Positions 30,619-39,927 of a DNA stretch of 64,000 nt are shown piece by piece. This stretch comes from Brevinema_A sp051649605 (GTDB lineage: Bacteria; Spirochaetota; Brevinematia; Brevinematales; Brevinemataceae): the NCBI GenBank assembly GCA_051649605.1, contig JBOFHK010000010.1:1-64000 (forward strand), given 5' to 3'. Every line of letters begins with the position of its first letter. Within the stretch, counting starts at the first letter, position 1. The translations under genes were made by a program, and so were the position numbers. Below the pieces are notes generated by a model. The model had not been told where the DNA came from and made no database searches. It saw only the letters and a list, made by a program, of their open reading frames with translations.

Positions 30619-32358
30619 TTAACGACTTAGAATTTTGTCAACTGTTTTTTTTAAAAAACTTTGGATTTCTGATCCTGTCCCCAAAGAAAGGACTTTTTGA
30701 GCAATTTCTTTAGCTTCTGTTAGTGTAGATGCTCGGATCACTTCTTTAACTTTAGGTATACTCATCGCACTCATACTGAGTTCTTTTACCCCAATTCCTA
30801 ATAAGAATAGCGTTGCTAAGGGATTACCTCCTAATTCTCCACAGACACCCACCCAAACGCCTTTGGCATTAGCTGCTGCTGTAGCCTGTGCCATCAAACG
30901 TAATACCGAAGGATGAAACGAATCGTATAAACTCACAATATGGGGATTTCCACGATCCACAGCAAGTGTGTATTGGGTCAGATCATTTGTTCCATAACTA
31001 AAAAAATCAACAATTTCTGCTAATTCATTTGCCATCATTGCAGCAGCTGGTGTTTCGATCATAACACCTCGTTGAATATTCGGATCAAATGGGATACCTT
31101 CTACTGTTAATTCGTGCTTACATTCTTCTAAAATTTCGTTGGCTTTTTTTACTTCTTCTACAGAAATTACCATAGGATACATAATACCAGCTTTTCCATA
31201 AACTGAAGCTCTTAAAATAGCTCTCAATTGTGTTTTAAAAATATCGGTTTTATCTAAACAAATCCGTAGTGCTCTCCACCCTAAAAAAGGATTCAATTCG
31301 TGGGGAAAGGCAAAATAGTTCAAACTTTTATCTCCCCCAATATCCAAAGTACGGATAATCACTAAATCTTTATCAAAAGCTCGAATAACATTAGCATAGG
31401 CAATTTCTTGTTCTTCTTCGGAAGGCCAGTTAGATCGATCCATATATAAAAACTCACTACGGTATAACCCGATACCTTTAGCCCCTTGTTCCAGAGCAGG
31501 TTTTGCATCAATATCTGTTCCCACATTGGCACACAGTTCGATGATTGTACCGTCTTTCATCACCGCAGGAAGCTCTTTTAAAGTAGCCAAACGTTTAAGC
31601 TCTTGTTGGTGTGCTTGAAGTTTTTTATTATAAAAAGTTTTTTGTTCGGTATTAGGATCAATAACAATATCACCCACTGTTGCATCCAAAATAATTTCTT
31701 GACCATTTTGAACTTGTGAAAGAACATTAGTTGCTCCTACGATTGCAGGAATAACTAAAGTGCGCGACATAATTGCAACGTGGGATGTTGAGCCACCTTC
31801 TACCGTAACAAAACCCAAAACTTTTGAACGATCCATCTGAGCCGTATCAGAAGGAGCAAGATCAAAAGTAACTACAATAGATGGTTCTTTAATATCGGAA
31901 ATCCTAGGAATAGGAATCCCTAAAACATTAGAAATTAAACGGCGGAAAATATCTTTCATATCTGCTGCACGTTCTCGCATGTAAGGGTCTTCCATCGCTC
32001 CAAACATAGCAACATATTGATCTCCGACAACCTGTATCGCTTTATCAGCACTATAGAGCTCATCTTTGATAAGAGCAATAACTTCTTCTTCCATACCCTC
32101 ATCTAATAAAATCTCTAAATGTCCGTCAAAAATTGCAGCTTCTTCTTCACCGATATTTTTTCGTGTCATTTCTTTAATATCTTCTAATTGTTCTTGAGCA
32201 CTAGTTCTTCCTTGATAGAACAGAGCTATTTCTGATTCTATCTGTGCTTCATGAATGAGCTTCTCATTAATAATAATTTCTGGTTGGGTAAAAATAAAAG
32301 CCTTACCTAATACGACTCCAGGACATGCTGAAACTCCGGTAATAATATTTGACGGCAT
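30619..32358 (-). CDS. ptsI: PTS enzyme I, phosphoenolpyruvate-protein phosphotransferase
   Basis: A 579-residue enzyme I of normal length. Near residue 190 the phosphorylated His lies in GGSTSHVAIMSRTL; the PEP-binding domain has GIGLYRSEFLYMDR, ALRICLDKTDIF and the GVMIETPAAAMMANELA stretch, then FFSYGTNDLTQYTLAVDRGN and the active cysteine region GVCGELGG. It uses PEP to phosphorylate HPr. It lies between the NagB-NagA fusion gene and ptsH. Confidence 0.97.
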   Translation of the reverse strand: MPSNIITGVSACPGVVLGKAFIFTQPEIIINEKLIHEAQIESEIALFYQGRTSAQEQLEDIKEMTRKNIGEEEAAIFDGHLEILLDEGMEEEVIALIKDELYSADKAIQVVGDQYVAMFGAMEDPYMRERAADMKDIFRRLISNVLGIPIPRISDIKEPSIVVTFDLAPSDTAQMDRSKVLGFVTVEGGSTSHVAIMSRTLVIPAIVGATNVLSQVQNGQEIILDATVGDIVIDPNTEQKTFYNKKLQAHQQELKRLATLKELPAVMKDGTIIELCANVGTDIDAKPALEQGAKGIGLYRSEFLYMDRSNWPSEEEQEIAYANVIRAFDKDLVIIRTLDIGGDKSLNYFAFPHELNPFLGWRALRICLDKTDIFKTQLRAILRASVYGKAGIMYPMVISVEEVKKANEILEECKHELTVEGIPFDPNIQRGVMIETPAAAMMANELAEIVDFFSYGTNDLTQYTLAVDRGNPHIVSLYDSFHPSVLRLMAQATAAANAKGVWVGVCGELGGNPLATLFLLGIGVKELSMSAMSIPKVKEVIRASTLTEAKEIAQKVLSLGTGSEIQSFLKKTVDKILSR

Positions 32359-32392
32359 AAAGGCCTCCTCTGGGGATATATTTTTTTTAATA

Positions 32393-34360
32393 TTACTCTA
32401 CTTCTTCAAAAGATTGATATTGCCCATTTGTTACCACACCTTGGACAAATAGCTCATCATCTAAAATTGCTAAATCTGCCCGATAACCTTCTTTAATATA
32501 GCCATATTCATCATCTTTTTTAATAGCACGGGCAGGGTACAGGGAAGCCATACGGAATGCTTCTTCTAAAGGAACTTTCACATGATTAACCAAATTCCGA
32601 ACACAAGTATCCAAAAGAACAGCCACCCCGGCCAATGTTCCATCGGCAGCAACACATTTTCCATCTCGGTGATAAATCTTACGTCCACCAAACTCAAATT
32701 CTTCAATATCTGTGCCTGCAGGAGCAGAAGCATCACTTACTAAAAATAAATGATCTCCAAGCGTTTTACATGCAATATCAACAGAAGCATAATTACAGTG
32801 AATCCCATCGACAATAATTCCCGCATAGATATCTTTACTATCCAATACAGCTCCGACGGCTCCAGGTTCTCGAGAATCAAAAGGTCTCATCGCATTATAT
32901 AAATGTGTCGCCATTACTAAACCATGGGGAATTTTTTCTTTAATCTGAGCATGAGTACCGTTGGTATGCCCTATAGATACAATAATACCAGCATCAGTTA
33001 GATATTTAATATGTTCAGCTTCATTTTCTTCGGGAGCTAAGGTAACAATTTTACGAGAAATCTTCACCCCAATCATCGCGTCCAAAATCTCCATAGAAGG
33101 TTTTCGAATGTATTTTTCTTCATGAATACCTTTTTTAATTTTTGAAAGATAAGGCCCTTCAAAATGCCAACAAATAATCCCTAATAATTCTGGGTTTTGA
33201 AGATGATTGATTAAATCAATCGCTTGTAAAATCCTTTCATCACTTGTTGTAATTAAAGTCGGGGCAAAAGTGGTTGTTCCATGCCTGAGACAAGTTTTGT
33301 ACATCATCTGAAGCGTGTCTAAAGAAATATCGTGATTAATATCTGCACCCCCACATCCATTGACTTGGAGATCAATATAACCAGGAATCACAATTTTTCC
33401 TTTAAGATCAATTTTGGTCATCACCGCATCAGGAGAAAGCTCTGTCTCTATACTTTTAATACGATCATTTTCAATGATTACAGCAACATTCTCTAAAAAT
33501 TTCTCACCATCAAAAAATCTACCATTTACTAAGGCATAGTACGCTTTATACAATCCTTTAATCAGTACTTTAGGGTGAATACTTTTGGCTTCTACTTCTT
33601 TATGGTAGCGGTATGTTCGTACTCTAATATCAGCAACCGCCAACTCATCAGCGACAAAGGTAACCTTACGATGAAGTTGCAATGCCGAAGCAGGGTATAA
33701 ATGATTGATCCCCTCTTCTAAGCTAAGCTGTAATGCCCGAGATTTGTACGCTCCTTGTGCTAATACCACCACTTCTTTAGAATCTAAAATCGTTCCTATC
33801 CCTATTGTTAAGGCACGCATCGGAACTAAATTAATATCGCCATCAAAAAACTTTGCATTGGCAACACGGGTTTCAAAAGTTAATTCTTTATCTCGGGTAC
33901 GAGAATACAGAGAAGAACCCGGTTCATTAAATGCAATGTGGGCATCATCACCTAAACCACAGACCCATAAATGTACTCCACCATAAGAGTTTATAAGCTC
34001 TTCATAACGACGCCCTTCTTCTTTGATATTTTCAGCCAAACCATCCAATAAATGAATATTTTTTTGCTGAGCATCAACAAAATTAAAAAAATGAGTATTA
34101 ATAATCGAATGAAAACTATAAATATTAGTCGGATCAATACCTAAGTATTCTCCTGTGTTAAAAAATACCACGTTTTGAAAAGAAAGCACCCCATCCTGAT
34201 AAAATTGGACAAGACGTTTGTACATGGGAAGGACAGTTCCTCCACCTGGAATCCCTAAAACAAAAGGTTTACCCTCTGTAGGTACAAAGTCTAGAATTTT
34301 TTTTACCACATAATAGGCGACCCAATCCCCAACATGATCTTCAGTAATAATCAAACGCAT
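32393..34360 (-). CDS. nagA: NagB-NagA fusion: glucosamine-6-P deaminase-like domain plus GlcNAc-6-P deacetylase
   Basis: A 655-residue two-domain protein. Residues 1-245 are NagB-like (PFVLGIPGGGT, GLGDDAHIAFNEPGSSL); residues 265-655 are NagA. NagA keeps its metal and active residues: HFEGPYLS, SIGHTNGTH, THLYNAMRPF and FLVSDASAPAG. In the NagB half the acid-base triad D-H-E survives in GDDAHIAFNEP, but NTGEYLG replaces NMDEYVG, so the position of E. coli catalytic Asp72 is Gly70. Deamination by this half is uncertain. The start at 34360 follows GAGGATAAAT; an 11-codon extension overlaps the upstream gene. Fusion would channel GlcNAc-6-P to fructose-6-P if the NagB half works. Confidence 0.9.
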   Translation of the reverse strand: MRLIITEDHVGDWVAYYVVKKILDFVPTEGKPFVLGIPGGGTVLPMYKRLVQFYQDGVLSFQNVVFFNTGEYLGIDPTNIYSFHSIINTHFFNFVDAQQKNIHLLDGLAENIKEEGRRYEELINSYGGVHLWVCGLGDDAHIAFNEPGSSLYSRTRDKELTFETRVANAKFFDGDINLVPMRALTIGIGTILDSKEVVVLAQGAYKSRALQLSLEEGINHLYPASALQLHRKVTFVADELAVADIRVRTYRYHKEVEAKSIHPKVLIKGLYKAYYALVNGRFFDGEKFLENVAVIIENDRIKSIETELSPDAVMTKIDLKGKIVIPGYIDLQVNGCGGADINHDISLDTLQMMYKTCLRHGTTTFAPTLITTSDERILQAIDLINHLQNPELLGIICWHFEGPYLSKIKKGIHEEKYIRKPSMEILDAMIGVKISRKIVTLAPEENEAEHIKYLTDAGIIVSIGHTNGTHAQIKEKIPHGLVMATHLYNAMRPFDSREPGAVGAVLDSKDIYAGIIVDGIHCNYASVDIACKTLGDHLFLVSDASAPAGTDIEEFEFGGRKIYHRDGKCVAADGTLAGVAVLLDTCVRNLVNHVKVPLEEAFRMASLYPARAIKKDDEYGYIKEGYRADLAILDDELFVQGVVTNGQYQSFEEVE

Positions 34361-34379
34361 ATTTATCCTCGCTAATTGA

Positions 34380-35138
34380 TCAATTTTTATCAATTAAAAT
34401 AGAAGTTAAAAGCCTTCCTGAAACCTTATCCACAAAAAATGAAGTGTTAGGATGCATCTGTAAAATAGAAGCAGGATGCATTTCGGAAATAGCCTCTTCC
34501 AAACAAGCACGAACAGCAAAAGCTTTTCTAACTCCATAGACAACTATTAACACTTCTTTTGCTTCAAAAATAGTTGCTACCCCCATTGTTAAAGCTTGAG
34601 TAGGAACTTTAGAGGGATCATTCTGAAAAAATCGTGCATCAGCTTTTATCGTCTCCGATGTCAAGGTTTTCAACCGTGTACGTGATCGTAAGGAAGAACC
34701 AGGTTCGTTAAATGCTAATTCACCAGCTTCTCCTAAAGAACCAAGAAAAAAATCCATCCCACCTAATTTGTTAATTTTTTGTTCGTAAGATTCACATTCA
34801 AGCTCTAAATCTTCTGCATTCCCATTAAAGGTATGGATATTTTGTGCTTGAAGATCAACTTTAGAAAAAAAATCATTTTGAAGACGTTGAAAATAATATT
34901 GCCGAGAATATTGAGAAAATCCGATAAATTCCCCAGCGTAGAAAACAATCACATTATGGAGAGATACCTTCTTATTTTGAACTTCTTTCGCCAATATTTC
35001 GCAGATACTCAGTACCGTTGCTCCTGTCGACAATCCTAATACAAAATATGGTTTAGAATGTTGATTGATCGTATCAATCAACACCTGAACGGCTTTTTCA
35101 ATAATTTCTGCACGATTAGAAAGAATGTTTAGCTTCAT
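34380..35138 (-). CDS. NagB-like paralog, probably catalytically inactive
   Basis: A 252-residue protein aligned end to end with NagB (FVLGLSTGATVLS, SSLRSRTRLKTLT, KVPTQALTMGVATI, HPASILQMHP). The catalytic Asp72 position is Gly (FYAGEFIG), and the triad block GNDGHIAFNEP is GEAGELAFNEP, so Asp141 and His143 are replaced by Ala and Glu. It should not deaminate but may still bind sugar phosphates and regulate, possibly by hetero-oligomerising with the NagB half of the fusion encoded 19 bases downstream. It is the first gene of the operon. Confidence 0.85.
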   Translation of the reverse strand: MKLNILSNRAEIIEKAVQVLIDTINQHSKPYFVLGLSTGATVLSICEILAKEVQNKKVSLHNVIVFYAGEFIGFSQYSRQYYFQRLQNDFFSKVDLQAQNIHTFNGNAEDLELECESYEQKINKLGGMDFFLGSLGEAGELAFNEPGSSLRSRTRLKTLTSETIKADARFFQNDPSKVPTQALTMGVATIFEAKEVLIVVYGVRKAFAVRACLEEAISEMHPASILQMHPNTSFFVDKVSGRLLTSILIDKN

Positions 35139-35169
35139 TATATCCTTCCTAAAATCTATAATATTATAA

Positions 35170-35197
35170 ATTATAACACATATCTGTTTTTTTACAA
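35170..35197 (-). promoter_or_regulatory. Promoter of the nagB-nagBA-ptsI-ptsH operon
   Basis: On the minus strand TTGTAA (35197-35192), 16-base spacer and TATAAT (35175-35170) with extended TG. It is divergent from the crr promoter. Confidence 0.65.
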
Positions 35198-35281
35198 CAA
35201 TAAAAATAAAAAAAAGAGTTTATTATGAATTTATCCAAAAAAAAGAACATTAATCATTATACCATTTTTATTTTTTAAGAA

Positions 35282-35310
35282 TTGACTAAGTTTTTTAATA
35301 GTAGTATAAT
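35282..35310 (+). promoter_or_regulatory. Promoter of crr
   Basis: TTGACT at 35282-35287, a 17-base spacer, TATAAT at 35305-35310; ATG at 35344 behind AAGAGG. Confidence 0.7.
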
Positions 35311-35343
35311 AAATAAAAAAGAAGAATTTAAAAAGAGGTTCTT

Positions 35344-35823
35344 ATGTTTAATTTATTTAAGAAATCCCCCAAGGAATTGATCATTTACGCACCACTCAGT
35401 GGTACGATTCTCCCCCTTTCCGCTTCACCAGACGAAGCTTTTGCCCAAGGAATGCTTGGAGAAGGACTCTGTATTGATCCTGATGGTGATACAGTATATG
35501 CACCTTTCGATGGCACTATCGAGATTTTTCACACCTTACATGCTATTGGTTGTAAAAAAACACCTGTAGAAATGATCATCCATATTGGAATGAATACCGT
35601 CAACCTCAAAGGGGAAGGATTTAAAGCATTAGTACCATTAGAAGGTAAAACCACTACAGGGACACCCTTACTAAATTTTGATCAAGAGCTTCTAAAATCA
35701 AAAACTGATTCCTTAATCACTCCTATTATTATTATAGACAAACCAGAATCAGCAAAATTAGAACTTCTCAAAACAAGTGGTGCTGTTACGGTAGGAGAGC
35801 CTATTATAAAAATTCTACTCTAA
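35344..35823 (+). CDS. crr: PTS glucose-type EIIA component
   Basis: A 159-residue soluble EIIA-Glc. It shows the YAPLSGTILPL start, LHAIGC with the first active-site His, VEMIIHIGMNTVNLKGEGF with the phosphorylated His, and SGAVTVGEPIIKI at the end. It takes phosphate from HPr and passes it to EIIB of glucose or GlcNAc-type permeases, and often signals sugar state. It is divergent from the ptsI operon, so the cytosolic PTS carriers cluster here. No membrane EIIBC is encoded in the window. Confidence 0.95.
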   Translation: MFNLFKKSPKELIIYAPLSGTILPLSASPDEAFAQGMLGEGLCIDPDGDTVYAPFDGTIEIFHTLHAIGCKKTPVEMIIHIGMNTVNLKGEGFKALVPLEGKTTTGTPLLNFDQELLKSKTDSLITPIIIIDKPESAKLELLKTSGAVTVGEPIIKILL

Positions 35824-35824
35824 G

Positions 35825-37276
35825 TTAACGGTCTTTATTTTTCCGCCATACTTGTTCTTTTTCCCACAATTGATTATAGTAATAGCCTTTTTGACTGAGA
35901 CGGATTTTATGTTCCTCAGGTAATGGAATATAACGCCAAAAAACATAACGTGCATTTTGTTCTAGTTTTTGCATTCCTTGAGTTTCTTTAGTCATCCAAA
36001 GAAGGTAATCTGTAATAAATAAAGTTTTTAGATCTCCTTTAAGTTTTGCTTCTAAATAATATTCATAATAACGACCAGTAATACCTTCTTCCATCCAGTA
36101 ATACGATGCTATTTCTTTTGCTGCCTGCCAGCGTATATCGCCCATCGCCGTCAATAGAGAAAGATCAGGCGATCTCGTAAAAATAGGAAGTACCATCCGC
36201 CCCCGTCCAAATTGTTTGTTGTTGGGATCTAAAGGTTCCCAACATGCTCCTGTTATACCATATCCTGGTACTAAAATCATATAAGGTATAATATTCATTT
36301 GCTCGCCTTTATACGTTCTTTGAAATGCTTCGGGGTCTAAGGAAAGCCAGTTATTTAGTTTTTTTCGTACAATACTTCTAAAAAGATAATCTTTAGTCTC
36401 CCTAGGAAGAAAAGAAGAAGTCAAAAAAGGAAAAGGATTACCCTGTCGCCCTACCGTCATTTTCGCCATTTGGCGTATATTTACTACCTCAGATACAATT
36501 TTATCCCTATTAAGATCAACATAATTCTCTGTTGTCGCTTTTTCTTCACGAGCAATCTCATCCAGGGCATCCTGTGCTTTTCTCATGGTTCTAGCACTAG
36601 CAGTAATTTCTTTATTTATTTTTTTCAGCTCTTTTTGAAGTAGTACAATTTCATCGACTGCTTTATTTTGTTCATGAGTCCAAACCCCTGTATAACCTGT
36701 ACTTTCTTCTAATAAATCTTCTTTAATAATTCCAACAACATGGGTAAGATTATGCAATATTTGGGAACGGTGTTTTTTAAAGTTTTCAAATCGTCTATTT
36801 TCAACACTCAATAAACCTGCATGTTTTTCCTGTCTCGTACTTAGTTGCCGCGGTGCTTCCGTCTTCGGCTGCTCTGTTTCATCTCCAGAAGATGGTTTTA
36901 TTTTACCATTAACGATCCCTTGAAGCCATTCATCGATATAAAAAATCGTTTCGTTCTCATAATCTACAGGAGTATCAACGTGATTAAGAATAAATTTTTG
37001 ATCTTCAGGAGAGAGACTCCGAAGATCAACAAGCCCATATCTCAAAAATAAACGCTTTGCCATACTGAGATCAGGATTAATCATAACTGCAACTTTACTA
37101 TATAATTCCCAAAATAAACTAGTTAATTTATCCCGAAATAGGCGTTTTTCTTCTTTATCTTTAGAAATTTCATATTTTTTCTTGGTCTCTAAGAAACGTT
37201 CTACTAAAATTTCATCAATACCTAAGAGTAATTTTTTAATAAAACTGTTTTCAGGTAGTGAGTTGTATAGTGACAT
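35825..37276 (-). CDS. Large conserved hypothetical protein with central coiled coil
   Basis: A 483-residue soluble protein without signal peptide. Residues 1-110 are helical with a YIDEWLQGI ending; a charged linker rich in Glu/Gln/Pro follows; residues 190-290 form a probable coiled coil (VLLQKELKKINKEITASARTM); the C-terminal 190 residues form a distinct domain with NIIPYMILVPGYGITGACWEP and GRGRMVLPIFTRSPDL. I recognise it only as a type of long spirochaete-conserved protein and cannot assign function. It is convergent with crr, stops touching almost end to end. Confidence 0.65.
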   Translation of the reverse strand: MSLYNSLPENSFIKKLLLGIDEILVERFLETKKKYEISKDKEEKRLFRDKLTSLFWELYSKVAVMINPDLSMAKRLFLRYGLVDLRSLSPEDQKFILNHVDTPVDYENETIFYIDEWLQGIVNGKIKPSSGDETEQPKTEAPRQLSTRQEKHAGLLSVENRRFENFKKHRSQILHNLTHVVGIIKEDLLEESTGYTGVWTHEQNKAVDEIVLLQKELKKINKEITASARTMRKAQDALDEIAREEKATTENYVDLNRDKIVSEVVNIRQMAKMTVGRQGNPFPFLTSSFLPRETKDYLFRSIVRKKLNNWLSLDPEAFQRTYKGEQMNIIPYMILVPGYGITGACWEPLDPNNKQFGRGRMVLPIFTRSPDLSLLTAMGDIRWQAAKEIASYYWMEEGITGRYYEYYLEAKLKGDLKTLFITDYLLWMTKETQGMQKLEQNARYVFWRYIPLPEEHKIRLSQKGYYYNQLWEKEQVWRKNKDR

Positions 37277-37569
37277 GCGACTTCCTTGTTTATTTTATGG
37301 TTTTGATACATTAACCCTTTAATGTATCGGCAATTATAAAAATAGTATTTAATAATTTTTATGTTTACCAAAAGTGTTATTATATAAATTATGGTGATTT
37401 TATATCATATGTGTAAAAAACGACACAATACCTAAGTAATCGCATATTCATAATATAAAAAGAAACCTAAAAATAACTAATAAATTATTCTTTATTAATA
37501 CTTGTATAATACACGTTAATTTAGTATAATATCTACTAATGGGATTTATTTTAATTTAAAGGTGGTTCT
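37277..37569. other. Intergenic gap with divergent promoters
   Basis: 293 AT-rich bases between a minus-strand hypothetical and murI. Apart from the murI promoter at 37502-37530, no coding frame, repeat or convincing RNA fold was seen. Confidence 0.5.
37502..37530 (+). promoter_or_regulatory. Promoter of the murI-recG operon
   Basis: TTGTAT at 37502-37507, a 17-base spacer and TATAAT at 37525-37530; murI ATG at 37570 behind AAGGTGG. Confidence 0.65.
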
Positions 37570-38325
37570 ATGCCTTTTATTGGTGTTTTTGACTCTGGGC
37601 TGGGAGGGCTAAGCATCTTAAAAGCACTTCATCAGCAATTTCCTGATGAACATTTTGTTTATTTAGCGGATAGCCTTAATATACCTTACGGAGATAAAAG
37701 CCAACAAGAACTATCCGAAATATTTTATAAAAATATTAACTATTTTAAAGGCAGTAAAGGGATCATCATCGCCTGCAATACCATGAGCAGTTTTTTAGAA
37801 TACCAAACAACAACATTTCCTATACCTCTTATTGGAGTTATTCGTTCTTTAATTAGTAGCACTAATATTGATTATAATAATATTCAAGGAGTGGGGGTCT
37901 TAGGAACTACTTTTACGATCAATCAAAGAGCTTATTTAAAAATTTTTGAATCGATTAAACCTAAATACCCTATATTCCAAATCGCAGCTCCTCTTTTAGT
38001 ACCCGCAATAGAAAATAATGATCCTGAATTGGACTCTCTTTGTCGCTATTATATTGATCAGTTACCTAGTGAAATTTCTCATTTAATTTTAGGGTGTACA
38101 CATTATAATTTATTACTAGAGAAAATTCAATACCAATACAAAAATTTAACTATTATTGATCCTTATAAACGGATTATACAGACAGCCGAGCCTTTAATTA
38201 CAAAAAAAAATACAGGGCTAATCAAACCAATAACTTTTTTAACAACCAAATATAATAAGTCCTTACACAAAAATTCAGAGAAAATTATGCAGCAAAAAAT
38301 TGAGTGGACGATCATTTCCTTATAA
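37570..38325 (+). CDS. murI: Glutamate racemase
   Basis: A 251-residue MurI. Catalytic residues appear in GVFDSGLGGLS (Asp), IIACNTMSSF (first Cys) and LILGCTHYNLL (second Cys), with YLADSLNIPYGD between. It makes D-glutamate for peptidoglycan. It leads an operon of five closely spaced genes ending with recG. Confidence 0.95.
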   Translation: MPFIGVFDSGLGGLSILKALHQQFPDEHFVYLADSLNIPYGDKSQQELSEIFYKNINYFKGSKGIIIACNTMSSFLEYQTTTFPIPLIGVIRSLISSTNIDYNNIQGVGVLGTTFTINQRAYLKIFESIKPKYPIFQIAAPLLVPAIENNDPELDSLCRYYIDQLPSEISHLILGCTHYNLLLEKIQYQYKNLTIIDPYKRIIQTAEPLITKKNTGLIKPITFLTTKYNKSLHKNSEKIMQQKIEWTIISL

Positions 38326-38339
38326 AAATAGGAGTATTT

Positions 38340-39389
38340 ATGAAAAAATTTATTTTAACAATATTAGTTTTTGGAATTTTTACAATCACCCCTGCTGCTA
38401 TTATTAACCAAGTTATTGTTAGTGTTGGTGATATTGCCATCACAAGCTACGATATTCAGCAAATGCAAGATTTTGAAGGAAAATTAGTTCCAACACGTCC
38501 TACCGCCAATGAAGCACTAGAAAAACTAATCTCTATGGCTGCTTTATTGGTAGTTGCAGAAAGTTCCTCAGAGTATTATATGAGTGAAGCAGAATTAAGA
38601 AACAATATTGCTGCTACGACTAATAATCCCTCTGATCCAAGTAGTGAGCAACGAAAAAAACTTTACGAAGACCATAGCGAAATATACCGCATGACACTAC
38701 GGGCTGATAAAGTCAAACGTGGAATGATATTCACTGACCTTAATGTTAAATCAGAGATCAATACCCCTATCTCACTGCAAGAATCCCAAAAATTTTACAA
38801 CCAAAATAGAGCATTATTCAAAGACGCACCTTACCCAAAATTTGACTTAATTGTCTTCGCAGTAGAGATCTCCCCGAAATGGAGCTTATCAGAACTTACT
38901 ACCGTAGAAGAACAAATGCAACAACTTGCTAATGATCTTAATACCTCTAGTGATTATAATAAACTTAGAAGAAAATATTCTTCTCTAAAGTTTACTTCCT
39001 TTTCTGGGAGAACAGGATTATTTGATCCAGAAATTTTGATGACTCAAAAAAAAATCCCCAATGAAGTTTTAGGGATTTCACACCAGCCTGTTTTAGATTT
39101 AGGGCCTATCAAAATTCCTATGAAAAAAAATACAGGGATTTTCATTCCTCAACCTATTCCATTTCAGAGTACGGGGATTTCTACCTATTTGACACTAAAA
39201 ATCATCGAGATTATCGAACCTACTCAATTATCTTTTGATGAATCACTTCCTAAAATCGAAGAGATGATTAAATTTCAGCGAGGCGAGGCTGCCGTCCAAA
39301 AATCAATAAAAAAAAGAATTACTGATGGACAAATCACCCTTACTCCCTCCAGTAATGCTTACAATAACGTATTGAAAAAATTTAGATAA
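38340..39389 (+). CDS. SurA-like periplasmic chaperone/PPIase-domain protein
   Basis: A 349-residue exported protein. After a signal peptide (MKKFILTILVFGIFTITPAA) it has the SurA N-terminal pattern IINQVIVSVGDIAITSYDIQQM and a helical core, then a segment (residues 165-270) that could be a degenerate parvulin domain, without a clear PPIase active site. It likely escorts outer-membrane proteins in the periplasm. ATG at 38340 with AGGAG upstream sets the start; a longer frame overlaps murI. Confidence 0.75.
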   Translation: MKKFILTILVFGIFTITPAAIINQVIVSVGDIAITSYDIQQMQDFEGKLVPTRPTANEALEKLISMAALLVVAESSSEYYMSEAELRNNIAATTNNPSDPSSEQRKKLYEDHSEIYRMTLRADKVKRGMIFTDLNVKSEINTPISLQESQKFYNQNRALFKDAPYPKFDLIVFAVEISPKWSLSELTTVEEQMQQLANDLNTSSDYNKLRRKYSSLKFTSFSGRTGLFDPEILMTQKKIPNEVLGISHQPVLDLGPIKIPMKKNTGIFIPQPIPFQSTGISTYLTLKIIEIIEPTQLSFDESLPKIEEMIKFQRGEAAVQKSIKKRITDGQITLTPSSNAYNNVLKKFR

Positions 39390-39420
39390 CAGAAAAGAAT
39401 ATACATTAGGAATATATAAT

Positions 39421-39918
39421 ATGAAAGAAAAAAAATTAAGTGCCCGTCGTTGTGGTCGTCTATTAACAATTTTATACTTTAAAGATTATCTATTAAGCGA
39501 ATCTTTTGAGCATATTCCACCTCATTACATTAGTCAATTAGAAGATTTCATCCCTGAATTCTCTCTTCTTCCTGATAAGATCCAACAACAAGCTTTAAAA
39601 TTTGCCCACGATCTTGCACAAAATATATTTAACGATAAAAAAAATCTGATCCAAACCATCACCGAATATAGTAAAAATCGTAGCTGGGATCGATTTTATC
39701 CTTTAGATAAAGCACTTTTATTAGTGGGTACGCACAGCTTACAGCAAGATATTTCTGCTTTAATTGTTAAAGAGATTCTTATCAGTAGTGATATTTTAGA
39801 AAATCACCATGCTGCTCCTTACTTATCTGGGATTCTCAAAAGTATTGCAGAAAAACAAGACGGCACCAGCCCAATAATCAAAAAACATACTAAAATTCGT
39901 CTTAAAACCTCCCTTTAA
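39421..39918 (+). CDS. nusB: Transcription antitermination factor NusB
   Basis: A 165-residue protein matching NusB by ARRCGRLLTILYFKDYL at the start and by NRSWDRFYPLDKALLLVGTHSL, VKEILISSDILENHHAAPYLSGILKSI at the end. NusB with NusE (S10) promotes rRNA antitermination. The C-terminal tail is basic. It lies 31 bases after the SurA-like gene and 9 before mazG. Confidence 0.85.
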   Translation: MKEKKLSARRCGRLLTILYFKDYLLSESFEHIPPHYISQLEDFIPEFSLLPDKIQQQALKFAHDLAQNIFNDKKNLIQTITEYSKNRSWDRFYPLDKALLLVGTHSLQQDISALIVKEILISSDILENHHAAPYLSGILKSIAEKQDGTSPIIKKHTKIRLKTSL

Positions 39919-39927
39919 GGATTTTCT

